The notes: generated by a model from the sequence alone, not told the origin. DNA of 64,000 nt from Fulvia fulva (GCF_020509005.1 NC_063024.1:124001-188000), one strand, 5' to 3'; counted from the stretch's first letter, positions 29,806 to 41,670 are shown. Made by a program: numbers and translations.

Positions 29806-31392
29806 ATGCCCCCGGCGATACAGCTCTCAAGCAGCCACGCATCCCAAACCCTAGTGCGAACTATACGCCCACGCAAGCTGCAGGCGTCGGGATCCGATGT
29901 GGGAAGGTGCTTGTGCTCAGTATCAGCATGGCAAGCATGGCAAGCTCCATCTAGGGGTGTGGTGTCGGCTCCTCGCTATGTCAGGCCTCTATCTACCCGC
30001 GCGTTTGCTGCGAGGAGTGCTGCTGCTCAGCAATCACTCCCTCAACGTCAAACTGTAATGTCAAAGCCAACTCAGCCCTCCAGCACACGAAGAGCTACCA
30101 CGATGTCTGGGCCATTTGGGACGTATGAGGCTGTGGTGGTTGGTGCTGGACCTGCTGGGATTACTGCTGTTGGGAATCTTCTGGAGAATCGGGTTGAGAG
30201 GATTCTTTGGGTTGATGATTCGTTTGATGGTGGGCGGGTTAACAAGTACTATCGAGAAGTGCCTTCGAATACGAAGGTGAAGCTCTTCATCGATTATGCA
30301 ACAGCCGTTGCGCCTTTCCGGAAGATCGTCAGTGGACTGCCATCACGAGATCGGTGGGAAGAGCCCAGTGCTAGTGATGGAGTACCTGTGGATGGACGAC
30401 AAGATAAGCTTCAGGATCTGCGACATTTGGACCAGGAGAAAGGTTGCACACTAAGCTATGCAGCTGATATGTGTTTGATGCTTACTCAAGGCTTGAAGAG
30501 GACGCCGGGCATTATCACACAACGGGGCCGAGTCTCGGATGCTTCTCTGGATGAGTCGACTTCAACTTGGACAGTCAACATCGATTCTGAGAATAAGACA
30601 GCCCAAGATATTACAAACCTCCAAACAAAACGCCTCGTTCTCTGTACAGGCGCCTCGCCAAAGGATCCACCACTCCCCTTCGAGCCTGCAGGCATGAAGC
30701 ACCTCCACCTCGACACCGCCCTAATGCCATCACAACTCTCCCAAATCCTCTCCTCATCAACGCCCACTACAATAGCCGTAATTGGAGCCTCTCACAGCGC
30801 AGTCCTCGTGCTCCGGAACCTCACAAATCTCGCGCTCTCATCCCATCCGAATATGCACGTGAAGTGGTTCACCCGCCACCCACTGCGCTACGCAGAATAC
30901 GAAGACGGCTTCATCGCTCGCGATAATACGGGTCTGAAAGGTGAAGCGGCAGTCTGGGCGAGGGAGAATCTAGAGCCTGAGACGTTGCCTTCCAGCTCGA
31001 TTTCGAAAGTGCTCACGAAAGTGGCGTACCAATCTGGGACTGAGAAGGAGATTTACAAATCTCAGCTTCCAGGGTGTGAGTATGTTGTTCAAGCGATCGG
31101 ATACAACAGAGATCCCGTGCCTGCCATTAAGCTTTCGAGTAATGGTAGCGTTATCACGCCGCACTTCGATCACGACATTGGTGTGTTCAACTACGTCCGA
31201 GAAAGCAGTGATGGCGCGGTAGGGAAGCTGGAGAGACTACCGGGAGTCTATGGTGCGGGAATCGCGTTCCCAGAACGAGTCGTGGATAAGAAGTATGGTC
31301 ACGAAGAATTCAATGTGGGATTCTTCAAGTTCATGAAAGCTGTGAAGAAGTGGGTTGGGGAGTGGAAGCCGGTTGCAGAGGTTGTCGCCTAG
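29806..31392 (+). CDS. FAD/NAD(P)-dependent oxidoreductase, possibly mitochondrial
   Basis: Intronless, 528 residues from the first ATG. About 100 residues precede the fold, rich in Arg/Ser/Ala with RPLSTRAFAARSAAA, which resembles a mitochondrial presequence. In-frame ATGs at 30058 or 30103 would give a cytosolic form. The fold begins YEAVVVGAGPAGITAVGNLL, the FAD-binding GxGxxG. A second Rossmann motif, AVIGASHSAVLVL, follows about 230 residues later for NAD(P)H. The segment CEYVVQAIGYNRDP is the usual FAD-site strand near the C-terminus. The layout is closest to pyridine-nucleotide-disulphide or flavin-monooxygenase-like proteins, with no CxxxxC redox pair visible. Substrate unknown. It converges with the second P450 gene, ends 53 bases apart. 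Confidence 0.8.
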   Translation: MPPAIQLSSSHASQTLVRTIRPRKLQASGSDVGRCLCSVSAWQAWQAPSRGVVSAPRYVRPLSTRAFAARSAAAQQSLPQRQTVMSKPTQPSSTRRATTMSGPFGTYEAVVVGAGPAGITAVGNLLENRVERILWVDDSFDGGRVNKYYREVPSNTKVKLFIDYATAVAPFRKIVSGLPSRDRWEEPSASDGVPVDGRQDKLQDLRHLDQEKGCTLSYAADMCLMLTQGLKRTPGIITQRGRVSDASLDESTSTWTVNIDSENKTAQDITNLQTKRLVLCTGASPKDPPLPFEPAGMKHLHLDTALMPSQLSQILSSSTPTTIAVIGASHSAVLVLRNLTNLALSSHPNMHVKWFTRHPLRYAEYEDGFIARDNTGLKGEAAVWARENLEPETLPSSSISKVLTKVAYQSGTEKEIYKSQLPGCEYVVQAIGYNRDPVPAIKLSSNGSVITPHFDHDIGVFNYVRESSDGAVGKLERLPGVYGAGIAFPERVVDKKYGHEEFNVGFFKFMKAVKKWVGEWKPVAEVVA

Positions 31393-31445
31393 AGGATACA
31401 GTAGAAAGAAGCTCAACATGTCTCTCATCGAAGACTGCACATCCC

Positions 31446-32923
31446 TCACTCCCCCTCGCCCGCAACCTTCCCAAACCTCAAAATCAACCTCTCCCCCCTC
31501 GGCTTCGCAATAAACGTCGTCCCCTGCTCAATTCCCTCATCATCCACCACCTCCGTCTCAAACTCCCTATACACACCCGCCAAGGTCTGCTTGAGAATAA
31601 TCATGGCGAAACTACTTCCCAGACACATTCTCCCGCCACTCCCGAACGCCCAGAACCACTTCTTCATCTCCGCTACCTCCTCTTTGCCGCCTAGCCACCG
31701 CTCCGGCTTCCACGCCAGTGGCTCTGGGAAGACGTCAACGTTCCGGTGGAGGCAGTATGCATTTGAACTCACCACCGTGCCGGCGGGGAAGGAGTGGCCA
31801 TGTAACGTCATTCCCCCTGAGGGAACGAGGCGTGGTTGGCGGGCTGGTGTGGGTACGTGGAGGCGGAGAGTTTCGGTCAAGACAGCGTGGAGGAGGGGGG
31901 GGGGGAGTCCAGGTCTGGGGGGGAAGGATGAACTCCCGGTGCAAGAGTCGAGAGTTCGTGGCGGAGGGCGCTCTGAAGGTCTGGGCGTTGCGAGAGGTGG
32001 TAGAGGGTATAGGTTAGAGTTATTGCTGTGGTTTCTTGAGCGGCGATTATGTGATCACGCAGCTCGGAGGCGGTGCGGAGGATGGTATTTTCGTCGTGGT
32101 CGTTTGAGGAGTCTTTGCCAAGGCTGTCCTGGTCTTTAAGAGAGGAGTAGAGTTTTTCAAAGACGATGGGGTCCGTTGTATTGGACTCGTCCTTGTGCTG
32201 TGATGAGAGGGTGGCTTTGCACATTTCGAGGATTTCGTCTTCCGGGAGGAGGTCATGATCACGAGGATCATTCGTGTCGTAAGGCACTGATACATCTTTC
32301 GTGCTGTAATGTACCCCCTCATGCCCATGATACTCAACCAGTCTCGTAGACCTCTCCACCCCAAATTGGAACGCAGTCTGAAAATCAATCCCCACAAACT
32401 GCATCAGGCGATACACATTAGCCGATCTGCCCTGTCCCACAAGATGTTCCAAAAGCGGCAGTAGTCTAGCGCAAATTACAATCTTCGAGATCCTCGCCAC
32501 ATCCTCCGAATGCTGGAGGTAAGACTTCGAGTAGATTCCGGATAAGATCTTTTTCTGGGCTGAATGAGACTTGTGGTCGAGCATGGAGACCATGTTCGGG
32601 GTGTTGAAGTTGGCAAATACATGGTAAAAGTCGGTCTTGGTGCAGCTTGTGTAGATTTGACGCAAGCCTTCTAGTGAGATGACGCTGACTTCGTTGGGTG
32701 CTGTTCCGACTATTGGGCCATAACGTTTGTGTGCGGCGTGGAGAGCATTAAGCTCGCGTCCTTGCTTGGCCAGATATTGGAAGTAGAGGTGGGTGACGCC
32801 ACAAAGAGGATGGGCGAGTGGTATCGTCTTCAATGGTGATCGTAGTAACGGCTGTATGAGGTACCTGTGGATTGCAGCGGCGAGAAGGGCTGCTAGGCCG
32901 GTGACAACAAGCCAGAGTTGCAT
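31446..32923 (-). pseudogene. Cytochrome P450 with a frameshift in a C11 run
   Basis: Two overlapping minus-strand frames together make one P450. The N-terminal part (32923 to about 31905) has a membrane anchor and the I-helix motif AAQETTAITLTY. The C-terminal part (about 31893 to 31446) has ExxR (ETLR), the WKPERW segment and the heme loop FGSGGRMCLGSS with its Cys. They are in different frames. The switch falls at a run of 11 C (G on plus, 31895-31905) that codes Pro just before the helix leading to ETLR. A run of 9 or 12 would restore frame. No GT..AG intron fits. As written, the protein ends 6 codons after the run, without a heme site. It could be a real pseudogene, a slippage polymorphism or an assembly error. 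Confidence 0.8.
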
Positions 32924-33213
32924 GTCGACTGACGATGGGGTGGTGACGCGGTGGTGCAAGAATGCGACATCTGGAACATGGTCAGTGTCAAGGACACGGC
33001 ATGTTGTATATGCATATCGTATTGTGTAACTTGAAGTGGTCAAGCTCTACCAGAGTCCATTCGGAAGATCCACTGTGACCTGCATGCACCATTTAGCCGA
33101 GCGACCAATTGGAGTTATCGTGGTCATAGGTGTCGTATGGGGAGGACTTGTGAGGATTTATACAGCTCATGCTCGTGATTGAACGTGCTGTGTAACCGTA
33201 AGATCGTATCCTG

Positions 33214-34596
33214 CTAGGATTCCCGGCGGTCCGGGGGTCCTCCAACATTGTCGACAGGTTCGTGATCGATTCCAGTGTTATGCTCGCTCCCAACTCGAAA
33301 CTCCACCTGCTTCTTGATGATCATCCTCGTACTATCATTGCTTCCCAAGCTACTTCTGTTATGAAGATCAACGAATTGACTTCCTCGTGTGGCCGTCGTC
33401 CTGCTGTTTGTGGGAACCTGCCGCCAGCTGTTGATCTCGTTGGCGCTTGGCATATCTCTGTTCTTCGACCTCGTCATCTTATCGCGTATGATGGATCGCC
33501 TGTTCTTCGACTGAGACTGCGGCCTTGGCATCAGAGAGCCCATGCGAAAGCTTCCACTGTGCGATCCGCTCTGATCTTTCTTGCCCCCGGATGCAACTTG
33601 CGATCCTCCAATGACGGTATCTCCTCCCATGGCGCCGTAATACGTAGCGAAACCTGCAAGGAAAGGTCGTAGGCATGGTACTGTCGCCGTCATGAGACCG
33701 TAGAATATCTCGACCTGGCTAAGAACTCCTGGTATTGCTGCGGCCAGGGTGGGGTTGTCTGATTCGATTTCGTCTTGGAGGTAGACCAGTCGCAGAGCAA
33801 TGATCGCGATAATACTGATATGGTCAGCTCTAATGTGTTCCCTACAGTCACTCTCGATTGACTCACGGTAGTCTGATGCCAAACACCATGATGACCCGTC
33901 CCTTATTGGCCGCCTTCGTATACAGCCCCCATACAAGCAGAATACTGATCAAGAACAGCCAGACTTCACTGACGAGGTCAAAAGCTGCCACAGCTCTCCA
34001 TTGCGCGTTCGAGCTGCCGCAGTCAGCGTTATACTGGATCCATGGTCGCGCGACATCGCAGCGCAATGCGACCAGGACCGTAGAGATGAAAGCGAAAGTG
34101 CAGCATCCGCCCAGTAGTGCCCACGATACTACCACATGCTTCCTGTCTGCTGCTAATCGCTTGAAAAGCAGTACGACACTGCATTTGCCAGCGTATATCG
34201 CGAAGATATAGAATAGGTCGGCGGCATAAGTCATCTAGTACATCGTAAGCTGGTACTATGCAGATTGGTCGCCCTCTCACACACCTTCTCTACGCGCACG
34301 AGATCCGCATCTTCGATCAGATTGATCGAAGTTCCAAGTCCTTGATGAACCACTCCAAACATCAGCCCGCTGTGTATCATGGCCAGTATCGTTGCAGCGA
34401 GGAGTGTGTAATCGTCATAGCTGAAAGGCGGACTGATTTTCCTTCGAATCCAGACTCTCACGGCAAGAGTGGTAAGGATCACTGTCAGACCAAATGCATT
34501 GCATATGTGCACCCAAGCTCCATGGTGATCATCGTCCACGAGTGCTATGGGTGGTTTGTAACCAGGAGGTAGAACTGAAGGAGTCGGACTTGCCAT
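33214..34596 (-). CDS. Pth11-like fungal rhodopsin-domain membrane protein
   Basis: Exons (minus) 34285-34596, 33867-34234 and 33214-33814 encode 426 residues. The introns are 50 nt (donor GTGTGT, acceptor ACTAG) and 52 nt (donor GTGAGT, acceptor ATCAG). The protein has an extracellular-type N-terminus, about seven membrane helices, and the fungal rhodopsin-domain pattern: RVWIRRKIS with YDDY after helix 2, AADLFYIFAIYAGKCSVVLLFKRL, and PWIQYNADCG. A Ser/Arg-rich cytoplasmic tail of about 150 residues follows. Relatives such as Pth11 are surface sensors acting upstream of G-protein/cAMP signals in host or substrate sensing, but this member lacks an obvious CFEM domain. Ligand unknown. A further in-frame ATG lies 42 bases upstream. 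Confidence 0.85.
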
Positions 34597-36239
34597 TGTC
34601 TCCGGTCCAGAAGCCAAGGCGATGTCGGAGCGAAGCACAGAACTATGTCTTCATTAAGCCTCACGCTTCGTAGGCAAGCAGAATCTCGAAATGGAGCGCA
34701 TCGGTTGGCGACAGTGGTGCCACGAAGGACTCAGAAGACTGCTTGATGCTCAATGCCATGCTCAATAATTCTTGTCTGCAGCACATTCGCGCTGCGCATG
34801 TTCTCGGGTATGGCGAGATCGACACGAAGACAAGGTCCTTCATGCAATCGGCATGTGGTAGATCAAAAGTGGACTGATGCGTACGGACAAGGAATAACGC
34901 ATGAGGAAGGATAGTGGATCTTTTCGAAAAGAGAACGTGCGCAAAACAGCTCCCGTACGGTGCTCGAAAGGGTAAGTCGTCCGATTGTGAACACTCGAGA
35001 GAGCATATTCGCGGTATGTCCTGTCCCGATGTGCTATTTCTCATACAAGGACACTTGAAGGATATGTCAACATGATCAAGAACAGATTCACCTGTAGATA
35101 GTCGCGAGCCTTGGGAGGCTCGATCGGGAAATGGCGCTGTCGCTCGACTCTCGGTGCAGAAGGTGCCATATGAAAGCCGCATGTGAAACGTAGCGAATAA
35201 GATCGTGCAGAGCGTGGACCAGGTCGATGGAGTAGCAGAAGTGCCCTTGCGTCTTCGTCGATGGCAATCAAGATTTTGACTATCTTGCCGCTCGAAAGAA
35301 TCGGACCTGTGAAGAGTCGTGCCCTTGATATCTCCAGACGTTTATCTATGGAGCAAAGACCTGGAGGCGGCTTCGTGGAGGCAACCGAAGAAATTCTCAC
35401 GATCTCATCGTGGAAGAAGTGGATGATGTTCTGTGGTCGTGCACTCCCGGTCCACTGTCCAGGGTGTCCAGGGTGTCCACGGTGTCCACGGAAACAATTC
35501 TTCCTGACCAGGAAGATGCGCAAGAGGCAAAATGCTCCCAGATGAGTTATGGGTCAAAGTCGATCTTCAGTGTGTGAGTGGAGGAAAGGAAGAAGAGTCT
35601 GCAATGGAAGAAATGGGTCTTTCTCCACGCGACGCGAGACGTTGGCCCGTGCGCGATTCGAGATGAGGTCCTTTCCTCGACTTCGTGTCTTGTGAAAACA
35701 TCAACAATGTCATCAAAGGCAGTCCAGCTCCATCAATATGGGGCTTCAAATGTACCACAGGCACCGTGGTGGAAGTGAAGTCAAGCAGTTGTGCGACAAG
35801 GCGGCCTCGGCACGAGCTCACTTTGTCTGAGACGATCTTCATGCATCTAATGCTTAGATGCGTCCGCTAATAAGGACTCCGACCACTCAGCGACCCCCTT
35901 CCGGCCGCTGCTTGAGGATGTCGTCTCCCACATGGCTGTCACGATGAAGTGCTCGTGCTTTCGACTTGCTCTTCTCGCACTTCGCTTGCAAGGCTTGCCG
36001 CGAATATCGGAGCTCCAGCCCTTTCAGGCCATCTGGGTTGACCCTGAACTTTTTCGACTTCATATCGGTGGCTCGTATGTCGTCTCATTCGATTGGGAGA
36101 GGGGGGTAGGCCGGAGGGATCTTGTCGGGTTGAGGCGAATCCTTTGACTTCTGTCTTCGTGGTCCTGGCAGCTGTTGATCCTGTCACACGCTCTGTCATT
36201 GTTCCTACTACTGCCTGGCTACGAACGACACACTCTGGA
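34597..36239. other. 1.6-kb intergenic region between divergent genes
   Basis: No convincing gene. It separates the starts of the Pth11-like gene and the permease gene and should carry both promoters. It includes a small tandem repeat at 35456-35491. Confidence 0.5.
35456..35491. repeat. Short 9-bp tandem repeat
   Basis: The unit (AGGGTGTCC, with AC replacing AG in the later copy) repeats three times, with partial units on each side. It is non-coding, as far as I can see, and likely arose by slippage. Confidence 0.6.
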
Positions 36240-37940
36240 ATGGCTTCTTCTACTTCGTCAAGTCCGAGGGAAGCGCCAGACCCGAAGCTCTTTGGGGAAC
36301 AAGTCCATACCGATTTTGCAGATCCCAATGACGATTACGACGATGGCTTCGAATTGTCAGATCATGCAGTCGCCAAGAAGTGGCAAGGTACTGCTGCCGA
36401 TAAGAAAGATATGGCCAACTTGGGCAGAGTCCAGCAGCTACGAGTACGTCTTGATTCAGACTTCATGACATCGAACCAGTAATGCTGATAGTAGCAACAG
36501 CGAAACTTCGAATTCCTGTCCATACTAGGCTTCGGCTGCACTCTAGTAGCAACATGGGAGGTCCTCTTGACCACAATTGCATCAATCCTGACCGATGGCG
36601 GTACCTCTGGAGTGATATGGGGCTTCATCGTTGTGACTTTCGGCTTCTCCTTCGTGTATCTGTCAATCGCTGAGATGGCTTCCATGGCTCCAACATCCGG
36701 CGGACAGTATCATTGGGTCTCAGAATTCGCGCCGGAGCCAGCTCAAAAGTTCCTCTCCTATCTGGTCGGATGGCTCTGCTTCACTGGATGGCAGTGCGCG
36801 ATCACGTCAATCACATACTTGACAGGCACTGTGATCCAAGGCCTGATCGTGCTGAACACGCCGAGCTACGTCTTCGAATCATGGCATGGGACTTTGCTTG
36901 TGATTGCAGTGGCAGTATTTGCCATCTTCTTCAACACAGTCCTCGCCAAGCGGCTACCGCTCGTGGAAGGGTTTCTTCTGGTCTTACATGTTCTGGGTCT
37001 ATTTGCAATCATTATCACCCTCTGGGTCCTAGCGCCCACAGCGAATGCCAAGGACGTGTTCACGACTTTTACCAATGCAGGTGGCTGGAACTCAGATGGC
37101 ACGGCGTTTATGGTCGGCCTCCTTAGCCCTGTCATCTCGACCATCGGCTTCGATTCCGGGGTCCACATGTCCGAAGAGGTCAAAGACGCAGGGAACACAG
37201 TGCCTAAAGCCATCCTCGGCGCTTTCTGGTTCAACTGCTTCCTCGGCTTCCTCATGGCTGTTACAATGTGCTTCTGCCTGGGAGACGTCGACTCGATCCT
37301 CGCGTCACCAACAGGATATCCATTCATCCAGGTCTTTTACAACGTCACTCAATCGTATGCTGGTGCCTCAATCTTGACTCTGATCCTGATCCTTACTCTC
37401 ACCTCATCCGCCATTGCAGAAATCGCCACAGCTTCACGACAACTCTGGTCTTTCGCTCGCGATAAGGGTATGCCAGGCCACTCTTGGCTATCACACATAA
37501 CACCCGGCTGGAACATTCCCCTCAACGCAGTCCTAGTCAGCTTGCTGGTCACGAGCCTGCTATCCCTCATCAACCTAGGCTCATCCGCAGCCCTGAACGC
37601 CATCCTTGCTTTGACAACAGTCAGCCTCCTGACCTCTTACATCATCGTAATCGGCTGCGTGCTATTGAAGCGGATTCGAGGCCAACCACTTCCACACTCT
37701 CGCTGGACTCTGGGACGATGGGGTATGGCGATCAATATCATCGCTATGGCGTATCTACTCATGGTGTACGTTTGGATGTTCTTCCCGACTGCGACGCCTG
37801 TGGAGCCGAGCACCATGAATTGGGCCATTGTGATGTTTGCCGGGATCATGACAATTGCTACCTTGTATTATGTAGTGAGAGGGAGGCATCACTATGTGGC
37901 GCCTGTAGCGTTGGTCAAGAGGAGTGATTATGGTCGATAG
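36240..37940 (+). CDS. APC-family amino acid/amine permease
   Basis: Exons 36240-36443 and 36501-37940 encode 547 residues. The 57-nt intron has donor GTACGT, a TGCTGAT branch site and acceptor AACAG, in phase 0. An acidic cytosolic N-terminus of about 65 residues leads into the family start, LRRNFEFLSILGFGCTL, then about 12 membrane helices. Signature pieces include GGTSGVIWG in the first helix, MASMAPTSGGQYHWV, the helix 6 segment GFDSGVHMSEEVKDAGNTVP, and SRQLWSFARDKGMP. These place it with fungal GABA/choline/amino-acid permeases of the plasma membrane or vacuole. The exact substrate is not readable. It converges with the HET gene at 38563. Confidence 0.9.
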
Positions 37941-38562
37941 TGGGGGCTCGAATAAAGTCACAGAGTAGACATCGTTACGCTACCTCTATCTTCGTCTGCG
38001 CTTCATGTCATGCTAGCAAGCCCGTCAGCTCCAATGCAGCCGCAAACCAAGCTTCGTCCCGTTGATCAACTCCCTCTGGTCGTTGCACGTAGACTAGCCA
38101 TATGTTATTTCGAATAGTGACTTCACTCTTGTTCTCTGTGCTCCTTACAAAGCCAGGAAGAGGAAGAGATACCGTGTACTGTTCATCGCGAGAGCTGAGA
38201 AGGAGAGGTTACGCTACGTTTCCAGACTTTGGAAATGGTGGATCTTGAGACTCACGTGCAAAGTGGCCTGTGCGTCTTAACCCAGTGGAACACACGCCCG
38301 AACTCAATCTACACAGCCTTTCAAAGGTCGAGGCATGGCAGGGACTCTATCGAGAAGCCTACGGTACATGGTTCAGGGTGCAGACCTGATGAAGAGAGGC
38401 CCGGCAACGATTAAAAGAGGCCATGATACGATGAGGCGCGTGATGCAGTAGTTGTTGGTATGTGCTATCTATGCCATGCCATATCCCCATGCCTTAGAAC
38501 GCGGGACAGACGTGCTCAATGACCACTAAGAACTCGATTTCACCCGCAAGGAGAGCTCTCCC
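37941..38562. other. Intergenic region with no gene seen
   Basis: Space between two converging genes; no protein-like frame or repeat stands out. Confidence 0.45.
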
Positions 38563-40234
38563 TCATGCAGTTTGGCCCCAACGTTCAACCCAATCTCTCA
38601 AGTTGATCCACAAGGGCTCTTCACCCACATCTCGCATGATTGATCCAGCTCGTGGTATGTCTATTCCAAGGATCTCGCCACATGAGAGGTCACTCCGGTC
38701 AGCGAAACAGCAGATCATCTTGAAATTGGTCGCGAGAAGCTCAAGGTCAACATGGAAATCGCCGAGAGGAATGGTTGTGTCGCGAATGTCCCTCACTCGA
38801 GGGCATGCCTCCAGCATTGCTGCCCTCCCAATGACCTCGTACTCATCCTTGGTCGTGCGTGGGCGTAGCACAATCTCGCCGTATGATCCAGTCACGATGA
38901 TGTCGCCGGCGGCAGCGCTATTGCATACATGGCCCAGGATGCTGCCGTCCTCCGTGCAAAGGGTAGTCGCAGAGGTCGTGCCTAGGTAGCGATGGCCTTG
39001 TGCTTTCCGTCCCGCCAAAAATTCATAGTCGCTATGAAGATCCGATTCTGGAATTTCCCACTTCGCCGCTGTCATACAATTGCACACTAAATGCTTTTGT
39101 TCGCTCCGCGCCAGTGTACAGACAGGTTGGACATCAAGTGACCATCGGCGAGACCCGCTTTTCGCATCAACCGAGCCGGCAGACAAAGATTTGAGCCATT
39201 CAAGTCTCTGCAGATCAATGTACTTGATCTCGAGCGCTTCAATTAAGCTCCTGATCTGGTAGCAATGCGAAGGTAACAGCTTTTGGACTAAATCCAAAGC
39301 AAGGTCGGCTGCGCTGATATTGTAGTCTGGCTCTGGCGGCAACGTTCCAGCTGAGTGCCAATCGAACATTTTGAGCGTCCCATAAATCCGGTCACAATGA
39401 TTCTCGCATAGCAGCCGACTGGTCCATATGAGGTAATCCAAGAAGCTCGATCGCCTTCGGATAGCCGGGGCATGGGACGGGGCATGGGAGAGGGCATACA
39501 TCGACTCTATGGATCTCTTCTTGTTAAGAAGTCCACGGTAGTCAAAGCTTGATCTGGACGCGGAGCCAAGCACCTCATCCAGTTGGTGTAGAGACTTCCA
39601 CCTAATGAGTGACTGTCCACAAGCTACCACGGGAGATTCTCGAGCCGCAAAGATCTCTTGCGCCACCCACAGACGAGAGAAGTACGAACGACGATCGAGT
39701 ACATTGTAGGCCAAAAAGAGCCAACATGTAGTCGGGCCCTTTGGTCTGGGCCCAGGATTCCCAATCAGGTTCTCCATAACTCACGGGTATCATCTGAAAG
39801 ACGATCTCTTTCGCAGCTTGCTCAACAAGTTCAACCCCTTCAAAGGCAGGGCCCGTACACATCAGGACCTGCGATGCAGCGTGAAATATGTCGTACATGA
39901 TCGATACTTGAATACTCTTCTCATTCAAGTCTCCTTGATTGATGCACACTGAGTCGATCCAAACATATGAAGCTCCACTATGCTTGGCCTGCAGTAACGC
40001 CTCCTGGCAGTTGCGGTTGACAAGGACCGAGGTGTTGTCGACGATGATAATGACTTGGTTCTCCCTGTCGTCCCAAGTATATGAAACAGCATGATAGTTG
40101 GGAGCCTGGTCAAGGTTGTAGACGTCCACCCTGCAACAGAAGGCCTCATCATCTGTCGTAGGCTGCAGCTGCAGAACGCGTATCTGACTGCGAGGATCGT
40201 CCAGCGTAGCATATCGGAAATCTTTCAAATCCAT
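38563..40234 (-). CDS. HET-domain (heterokaryon incompatibility) protein
   Basis: Exons (minus) 39785-40234 and 38563-39738 encode 541 residues. A 46-nt intron (39739-39784; donor GTGAGT, branch CTGAT, acceptor CAAAG) links two frames in phase 0, so that the HET motif FSRLWVAQEIF is read correctly. The other HET blocks are YHAVSYTWDD (about residues 48-57) and YVWIDSVCINQGD (about 91-103). The rest is the variable C-terminal region. HET proteins act in allorecognition: the domain triggers cell death when incompatible hyphae fuse. I see no NACHT, ankyrin or WD part attached. The intron is at the short end for fungi, so the exact splice needs a transcript. Confidence 0.87.
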
Positions 40235-40776
40235 GCTTTCTGTGGCTGAGCGACACTAGATTCTTGTTCACAGTATCTCGTTTACTTCCAGGTTGCGTTG
40301 GATGTGGCAAGCGTTCGATGCTGTGGGAAGTCAAGGCCGAGCTCAGCTGAACTTGGCTCCGCCACCTGTACGACCTCAGTCGCCCTCCAGAACGTGGCTG
40401 AGTGGTGTACTGTAACGCCGGAGGTTGATGATTCATTTCTGCATGTGATCGTCAATGAGAGGCCTAGAGTTGGACGCTGTCAATTGATTCTGCATCTGCT
40501 CTTCTCGAATTACGCTAGAATCTCTCTCCTGCTCACTGGAGTGGACCATTCAGCAACATGCCCGCCCTCATCAGCCTACTCTCAAATTCTGCAGCGGTCT
40601 TTCATTTTGTTCTCCTGCTACCCATCCACTTTGTTCTTCGCATAACGGACCTAGAATATCGACAGGACCGCCTTGTAAGCATCGAGCACCCCACAGAGCA
40701 CGAAATAGATCACTCCCCAGTACGACCAGACTTTCAGTGCTTGTATCAATTCCAGCGCCTCGCTCATAAGCACTTC
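40235..40776. other. Intergenic region with no gene seen
   Basis: This holds the HET promoter side and the 3' flank of the next minus-strand gene. Frames here, including one at 40558-41229 that lies opposite the next gene, look like chance. Confidence 0.4.
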
Positions 40777-41670
40777 CTAATCACCCTTGCTCGCCTTCTC
40801 CACTTCTTCCCGCAAGTTCTGCGCAGTTCCCTGATTGCTTTCCAGATCAGCGGCCCACAAGGCAGCCGCACAAGTGTTGGTGAAGGCCGCAAAGATGCCA
40901 GCCACCGGGATCATCTCCAGAAGCACAGCCGGAATACCAAAAGCAGTGTACGCGGCCTTGCGGGCCTCAATGTACTTCTCCTGCTGGGACTTGTTCATGC
41001 CCTTGAGCTGGAAGTAGCGAGCGTGCGAGGATGGACCATAGTTGCGGCCTTGGAGGATGACGAAAATGACGGTTCCGACCACTGGGATAAAGTTGAGTGG
41101 CAGGTACATCAGGTATTTGATGATGGCCTGGGGCGAGAACTTGGCGAACGGCTTGGTGGCGAGCTTGCCAAGGCGTTGGAAGGCGTCGCCGACGCCGGAG
41201 CCCTTGACTGTGCGTTGCTTCTCGACTAGGGCGGTCTGGCCGCGCTGAACGAGAGTTGCATCGAAGGTGTCGATAAGGGCGTCTTCGATGAGGAGAGTCT
41301 TTGAAAGCACCATGGTGAGAGTGCTGGACTCGGACAGGACCAGCAGGATGGTAGCGAGTGCCGCGATCGGTCCGGATGTGAAGATCAGGACTGCCAGCTG
41401 TGGGAGATAGGTAAACAAGAACATGAGTGTTGTGATACCAGCACCCAAGGTCATGGTCGGGATCAGGCGTGAAAACAGTGGCTTGCGCAGCTCCTTGTGG
41501 GAGAGGAGGTAGAAGATGCCCTGGGGGATGTCAGTATGTGGTCGATACATTGCGAGGATCGTGTGTACCTTGATAGGGTAGATGTATGCGCCAGACCTCA
41601 CACCCTCATTGGCGATTTGCTGGACTCTGCTGGCCTCTTCTTTGGCCGTCTTCTTGATGTTGTCCGCCAT
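40777..41670 (-). CDS. EI24/Rrt8-like multispanning membrane protein
   Basis: Exons (minus) 41569-41670 and 40777-41520 encode 281 residues. The 48-nt intron (donor GTACAC, branch ACTGAC, acceptor CCCAG) has a length divisible by three and no stop, so unspliced RNA would add 16 residues. The spliced junction YPIK|GIFYLLSHKEL fits the family. Several hydrophobic segments are visible: around 55-115 (LGAGITTLMFLFTYLPQ onward), 175-205 (YLPLNFIPVVGTVIFVILQG) and 235-265. A GRNYGPSSHARYFQLKGM segment lies between. This matches the EI24-domain family that includes yeast Rrt8 and its lipid-droplet/spore-wall relatives. The precise role in a filamentous fungus is unknown. Confidence 0.8.
   Translation of the reverse strand: MADNIKKTAKEEASRVQQIANEGVRSGAYIYPIKVHTILAMYRPHTDIPQGIFYLLSHKELRKPLFSRLIPTMTLGAGITTLMFLFTYLPQLAVLIFTSGPIAALATILLVLSESSTLTMVLSKTLLIEDALIDTFDATLVQRGQTALVEKQRTVKGSGVGDAFQRLGKLATKPFAKFSPQAIIKYLMYLPLNFIPVVGTVIFVILQGRNYGPSSHARYFQLKGMNKSQQEKYIEARKAAYTAFGIPAVLLEMIPVAGIFAAFTNTCAAALWAADLESNQGTAQNLREEVEKASKGD

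Noticed and set aside
29112..29954. 280-codon frame overlapping the start of the FAD oxidoreductase gene
   Set aside because: Only the first 50 codons look protein-like. It overlaps a well-supported gene in another frame and lacks any recognisable domain.
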